Shown piece after piece: positions 61,839 through 64,000 of a stretch of 64,000 bases of DNA. The stretch is taken from NCBI GenBank assembly GCA_002205125.1, contig NIOE01000003.1, positions 653,952 through 717,951 of the forward strand, given 5' to 3'. Position 1 is the stretch's first letter; every line of letters begins with the position of its first letter. The notes beneath the pieces are model-generated. The model had not been told where the DNA came from, did no database searches, and saw only the letters and a list, made by a program, of their open reading frames with translations. The DNA comes from Roseateles noduli. GTDB lineage: Bacteria; Pseudomonadota; Gammaproteobacteria; Burkholderiales; Burkholderiaceae_C. Position numbers and translations under genes: made by a program.

Positions 61839-62435
61839 ATGGCCGACCTCGACGTCTCCGCGCAGCAGAAGCGCGAACTCCCCGATCCCACCGAGCAGGT
61901 CACGCCGGTGCCCTGGTTCGTCCTCGCGACCACGATCGCGTTGATGGCGCTGGGCGTCGTCTATATCGCGTTCGCCGACATCAACACGCCGGCAGCCTGG
62001 GGCGACGGCCGCCAGGAGTCGGAACTGGCCGGGCCGGCGAAGAGCGCCGCCGGCGCGAAGGTCGACGGCGCGGCGCTGTTCGCGTCGCTGTGCGTGGCGT
62101 GCCATCAGGCGTCGGGGATGGGCCTGCCCGGCGTGTTTCCGCCGCTGGCGGGCTCGGAATGGGTGGCGGGGAAGGACACCACCGCGGCGGCGATCCTGCT
62201 GCACGGCGTGACCGGACCGGTGAAGGTCAAGGGCACGACCTACAACGGCGCGATGCCCGCCTTCAAGGATCAGCTGAACGACGCGCAGATCGCGGCGGTG
62301 CTGTCGCACATCCGCTCGCAATGGGGGAACACCGGCGCGGCCGTGACCCCGGAGACGGTCGCCAAGGTCCGCGAGGAAACGAAAGACCGCACCGCGCCGT
62401 TCGCCGGCGACAAGGACCTGCCGTCGCACGAGTGA
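61839..62435 (+). CDS. Membrane-anchored monoheme cytochrome c
   Basis: A 198-residue protein with one membrane helix (about 25-47) and one class I cytochrome c domain (CVACHQASGMG haem site near 87, MPAFKDQLNDAQIAAVLSHIRSQWG with the methionine ligand). It takes the place of the diheme CcoP of ordinary cbb3 oxidases. It lies 13 bases after the ccoO-like gene. Confidence 0.9.
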   Translation: MADLDVSAQQKRELPDPTEQVTPVPWFVLATTIALMALGVVYIAFADINTPAAWGDGRQESELAGPAKSAAGAKVDGAALFASLCVACHQASGMGLPGVFPPLAGSEWVAGKDTTAAAILLHGVTGPVKVKGTTYNGAMPAFKDQLNDAQIAAVLSHIRSQWGNTGAAVTPETVAKVREETKDRTAPFAGDKDLPSHE

Positions 62436-62443
62436 GGCGCGGC

Positions 62444-63220
62444 ATGAGCGATTCCTCTTCAAGGGCAACGACGAGACTGGCGCCGACCCTCGCGGTCTGC
62501 GCGGTCGTTCTCGCAGTTTCCGCTGGAGCGATCGGGCATCTGACGCGCGGATTCGAGCTCTGGACCTTCGAGGACCTCCGGCGCGATGAGGTGCGCCGCG
62601 GTGAGTTGCGCGCGGTGCCGACATCGTTGGTGAATGCGGACGGCGCCGCGCTGAACGCCTTCGGAAACACCACCTCAGACGGCTCGGCTACGGGCCACTC
62701 GACGGCGCGTCCGGCCGTCTATGTCGTGGACTTCATCTACACGAACTGCACCTCGATCTGTCAGACGCTGGGCGCCGAGTTCTATCGGATGCAGGAGGCA
62801 CTCCGTCGCGAAGGCCGCAGCGATGTACGGCTGCTCTCCGTCAGCATCGATCCGAAGCGCGATACCGTTCCGGCGCTGCGGGCTTACGCGGCGCTGCATC
62901 GCGCCGACGGCGCGCGGTGGACCATCAGCGCACCGGTGCAGATGGCAGCGCTGCACGACCTGACCGACGCCTTGCGCGTCATCGCGATTCCAGACGGGCT
63001 CGGCGGCTACGTCCACAACGGCGCCATCCATGTGATCGACAGCTCCGGCGTCGTCCTCGGCATCCACGACTACGAGCAGTGGGAATCCGCACTGCGGCAG
63101 GCGAGAGGCCGCTGGCCCTCACCCCTCCCTCTCCCGCAAGCGGGAGAGGGCGAACGAGCGAGCGGTGCACAGCTCGCGCGCGGTATCCGACCGGCAGGCG
63201 ATGTCGGAGGCTCGCGATGA
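62444..63220 (+). CDS. SCO-family copper chaperone with repeat-derived C-terminal tail
   Basis: A 258-residue protein with a signal anchor (LAVCAVVLAVSAGAIGHL) and a thioredoxin-fold SCO domain: copper-binding TNCTSICQ (CxxxC), SVSIDPKRDTVPALRAYA, and the histidine in YVHNGAIHVID. It should deliver copper to the oxidase Cu(B) site, as SenC/PrrC do. The domain ends near residue 218. The remaining 40 residues are read from a REP-like palindrome and its flank (63108-63150) and look fortuitous. The stop overlaps the next start by four bases. Confidence 0.9.
   Translation: MSDSSSRATTRLAPTLAVCAVVLAVSAGAIGHLTRGFELWTFEDLRRDEVRRGELRAVPTSLVNADGAALNAFGNTTSDGSATGHSTARPAVYVVDFIYTNCTSICQTLGAEFYRMQEALRREGRSDVRLLSVSIDPKRDTVPALRAYAALHRADGARWTISAPVQMAALHDLTDALRVIAIPDGLGGYVHNGAIHVIDSSGVVLGIHDYEQWESALRQARGRWPSPLPLPQAGEGERASGAQLARGIRPAGDVGGSR
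63108..63150. repeat. REP-like dispersed palindrome, copy 2, inside the SCO gene
   Basis: The same GGCCGCTGGCCCTCACCC head and CCCTCTCCCGC/GCGGGAGAGGG hairpin (63127-63150) as copy 1, here translated as part of the SCO protein's tail. Confidence 0.9.
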
Positions 63221-63834
63221 GCCGGCCACCCAACGCAATGCAGACGATCCGCTGGTTCTTCATTGCGTCGCCGCTGATCTGGCTGATCAGCCCGCTCCGT
63301 CATGCGGTCGAGGCGAGCATGTTCGCGCACATGGTCGTGCAGTTGCCCTTGCTCGTCTTCGCCGGAGTCTTCGCCGGCCGTCGCCTCACCGGCTCGATGA
63401 CGAGACGTATCGCGACGATCGACGCCTTCGGCCTGACGTCGGTGCTGCTGGTGATCGCGACCTCGTTCGTCTGGATGATTCCCGCCGCGCTCGACCTCGC
63501 GCTGCTGTCACCGGCCGTCGACCTGTTCAAGCATGTCTCGCTCTGGGCCGCAGGATTCCTGCTCGGAACAGCGAGGCGGCGGCTCACGCTCGGCATCGAG
63601 ACCTTCCTGCTGGGCAACGTCGGCTGGATGCTCGCCACTGCGGGGCTGCTCTACATGGATGCGACGACCCGGCTCTGCGTCAACTACCTGTTCGACGAGC
63701 AACGCGCCGCGGGCATCGGCTTGATGGCGATGGGCGTGCTCCTGGGCCTCCGGCTGATGGTGCGATGGCATGGGGCGTCCGATGCGGTCATCCCCGCGCA
63801 TACCGGCTCGGCGCCACACCCACCTGCCGGTTGA
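63217..63834 (+). CDS. Hypothetical multi-pass membrane protein of the oxidase cluster
   Basis: A 205-residue protein with about six hydrophobic segments and the first TM region IRWFFIASPLIWLISPLRHAVE. Histidines near helix ends (HAVEASMFAHMVVQ, FKHVSLW) recall the CtaG_Caa3-type oxidase assembly proteins, but the match is weak. Translational coupling to the SCO gene and position after the oxidase structural genes suggest a role in oxidase assembly or copper supply. Confidence 0.75.
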   Translation: MSRPPNAMQTIRWFFIASPLIWLISPLRHAVEASMFAHMVVQLPLLVFAGVFAGRRLTGSMTRRIATIDAFGLTSVLLVIATSFVWMIPAALDLALLSPAVDLFKHVSLWAAGFLLGTARRRLTLGIETFLLGNVGWMLATAGLLYMDATTRLCVNYLFDEQRAAGIGLMAMGVLLGLRLMVRWHGASDAVIPAHTGSAPHPPAG

Positions 63835-63888
63835 CGGCGGTGCTGAAGGTGCTCGTCCCATGAGACATCATCAGGCCAGCTCGGTGCA

Positions 63889-63918
63889 TTCTCACTCCCT
63901 CTCCCGCTTGCGGGAGAG
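63889..63918. repeat. REP-like dispersed palindrome, copy 3, beside an IS110-type element
   Basis: ATTCTCACTC leads into the hairpin CTCTCCCGC-TT-GCGGGAGAG (63899-63918). It is nine bases from the transposase stop complement at 63927, so the insertion sequence probably ends in or next to the repeat. Confidence 0.85.
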
Positions 63919-63926
63919 CAACCGTG

Positions 63927-64000
63927 TCAAGCGACGGTGGGATTTCTCCAAGGCTCACCGGACTTGAGGATGGCGTTGAGGATGATCAGTAGCTTGCGCA
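63927..64000 (-). mobile_element. IS110-type transposase, C-terminal fragment
   Basis: On the minus strand the last 23 residues of a protein ending RKLLIILNAILKSGEPW plus a short tail can be read up to the window edge, with the stop at 63927-63929. RKLLxxLNAxLKxGxPW is the C-terminal signature of IS110/IS1111-family (DEDD) transposases. The gene is cut by the window end, so completeness is unknown. Confidence 0.75.

Overview
The window is a GC-rich (visibly about 65-70%) stretch of a betaproteobacterial chromosome. Gene content (GSU2403-like proteins, DUF4148, DUF1328, MipA/OmpV with a QseBC-like pair, EmrAB with a NodT-type outer-membrane lipoprotein, a cbb3-type oxidase, many response regulators) and dispersed CCCTCTCCCGC palindromes fit Burkholderiales, most likely the Roseateles/Mitsuaria/Leptothrix group. 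The species assignment is inference. No rRNA, tRNA or CRISPR array was recognised.

Layout. 0-8.2 kb: a Crp/Fnr regulator preceded by two FNR-type boxes, then a four-gene minus-strand signalling operon (MEDS sensor, hybrid kinase, OmpR-type regulator, PAS/GAF hybrid kinase) and a degenerate EAL/HDOD protein. 8.4-15.9 kb: a four-helix-bundle copper-storage protein divergent from a complete type I secretion system (TolC-like, ABC, HlyD-like) followed by a LuxR-type response regulator, then a second EAL/HDOD protein. 16-25 kb: an OmpA-like lipoprotein, a stress and envelope cluster (DUF1328, ferritin-like, cardiolipin synthase, AsmA, single-domain REC), and two tandem nucleotidyltransferase-fold proteins of lower GC. 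25-30 kb: a MarR-EmrAB-NodT multidrug efflux operon with a clear operator. 30-33 kb: an ABC exporter and thyA.

33-38 kb is an accessory island of lower GC next to thyA. It holds an OLD-family ATPase/TOPRIM nuclease overlapping a UvrD-like helicase, which is the Gabija (GajAB) anti-phage arrangement, followed by an unknown membrane protein. 38-48 kb: MipA/OmpV with a QseBC-like system, a thermonuclease, a REC protein behind a structured leader with a terminator hairpin, a LysR-SDR-NTF2 cluster, an alpha/beta hydrolase and a GT1-type glycosyltransferase. 49-57 kb: an HTH/GAF protein, a GMC oxidoreductase with an ECF sigma factor, a MarR regulator, and a 1036-residue STAND-type regulator whose leader carries six perfect 8-bp repeats. 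57-64 kb: a glutathione reductase, a TPR protein and a compact non-canonical cbb3-type oxidase cluster (CcoN-like, CcoO-like, monoheme cytochrome c, SCO, membrane protein). The window ends in the tail of an IS110-type transposase beside a REP palindrome.

The strongest leads for less-described biology are the Gabija-like island and its unknown neighbours, the octamer repeat before the STAND regulator, the GSU2403-like tandem pair, the attenuator-like leader at 42.2 kb, and the IS110/REP junction.
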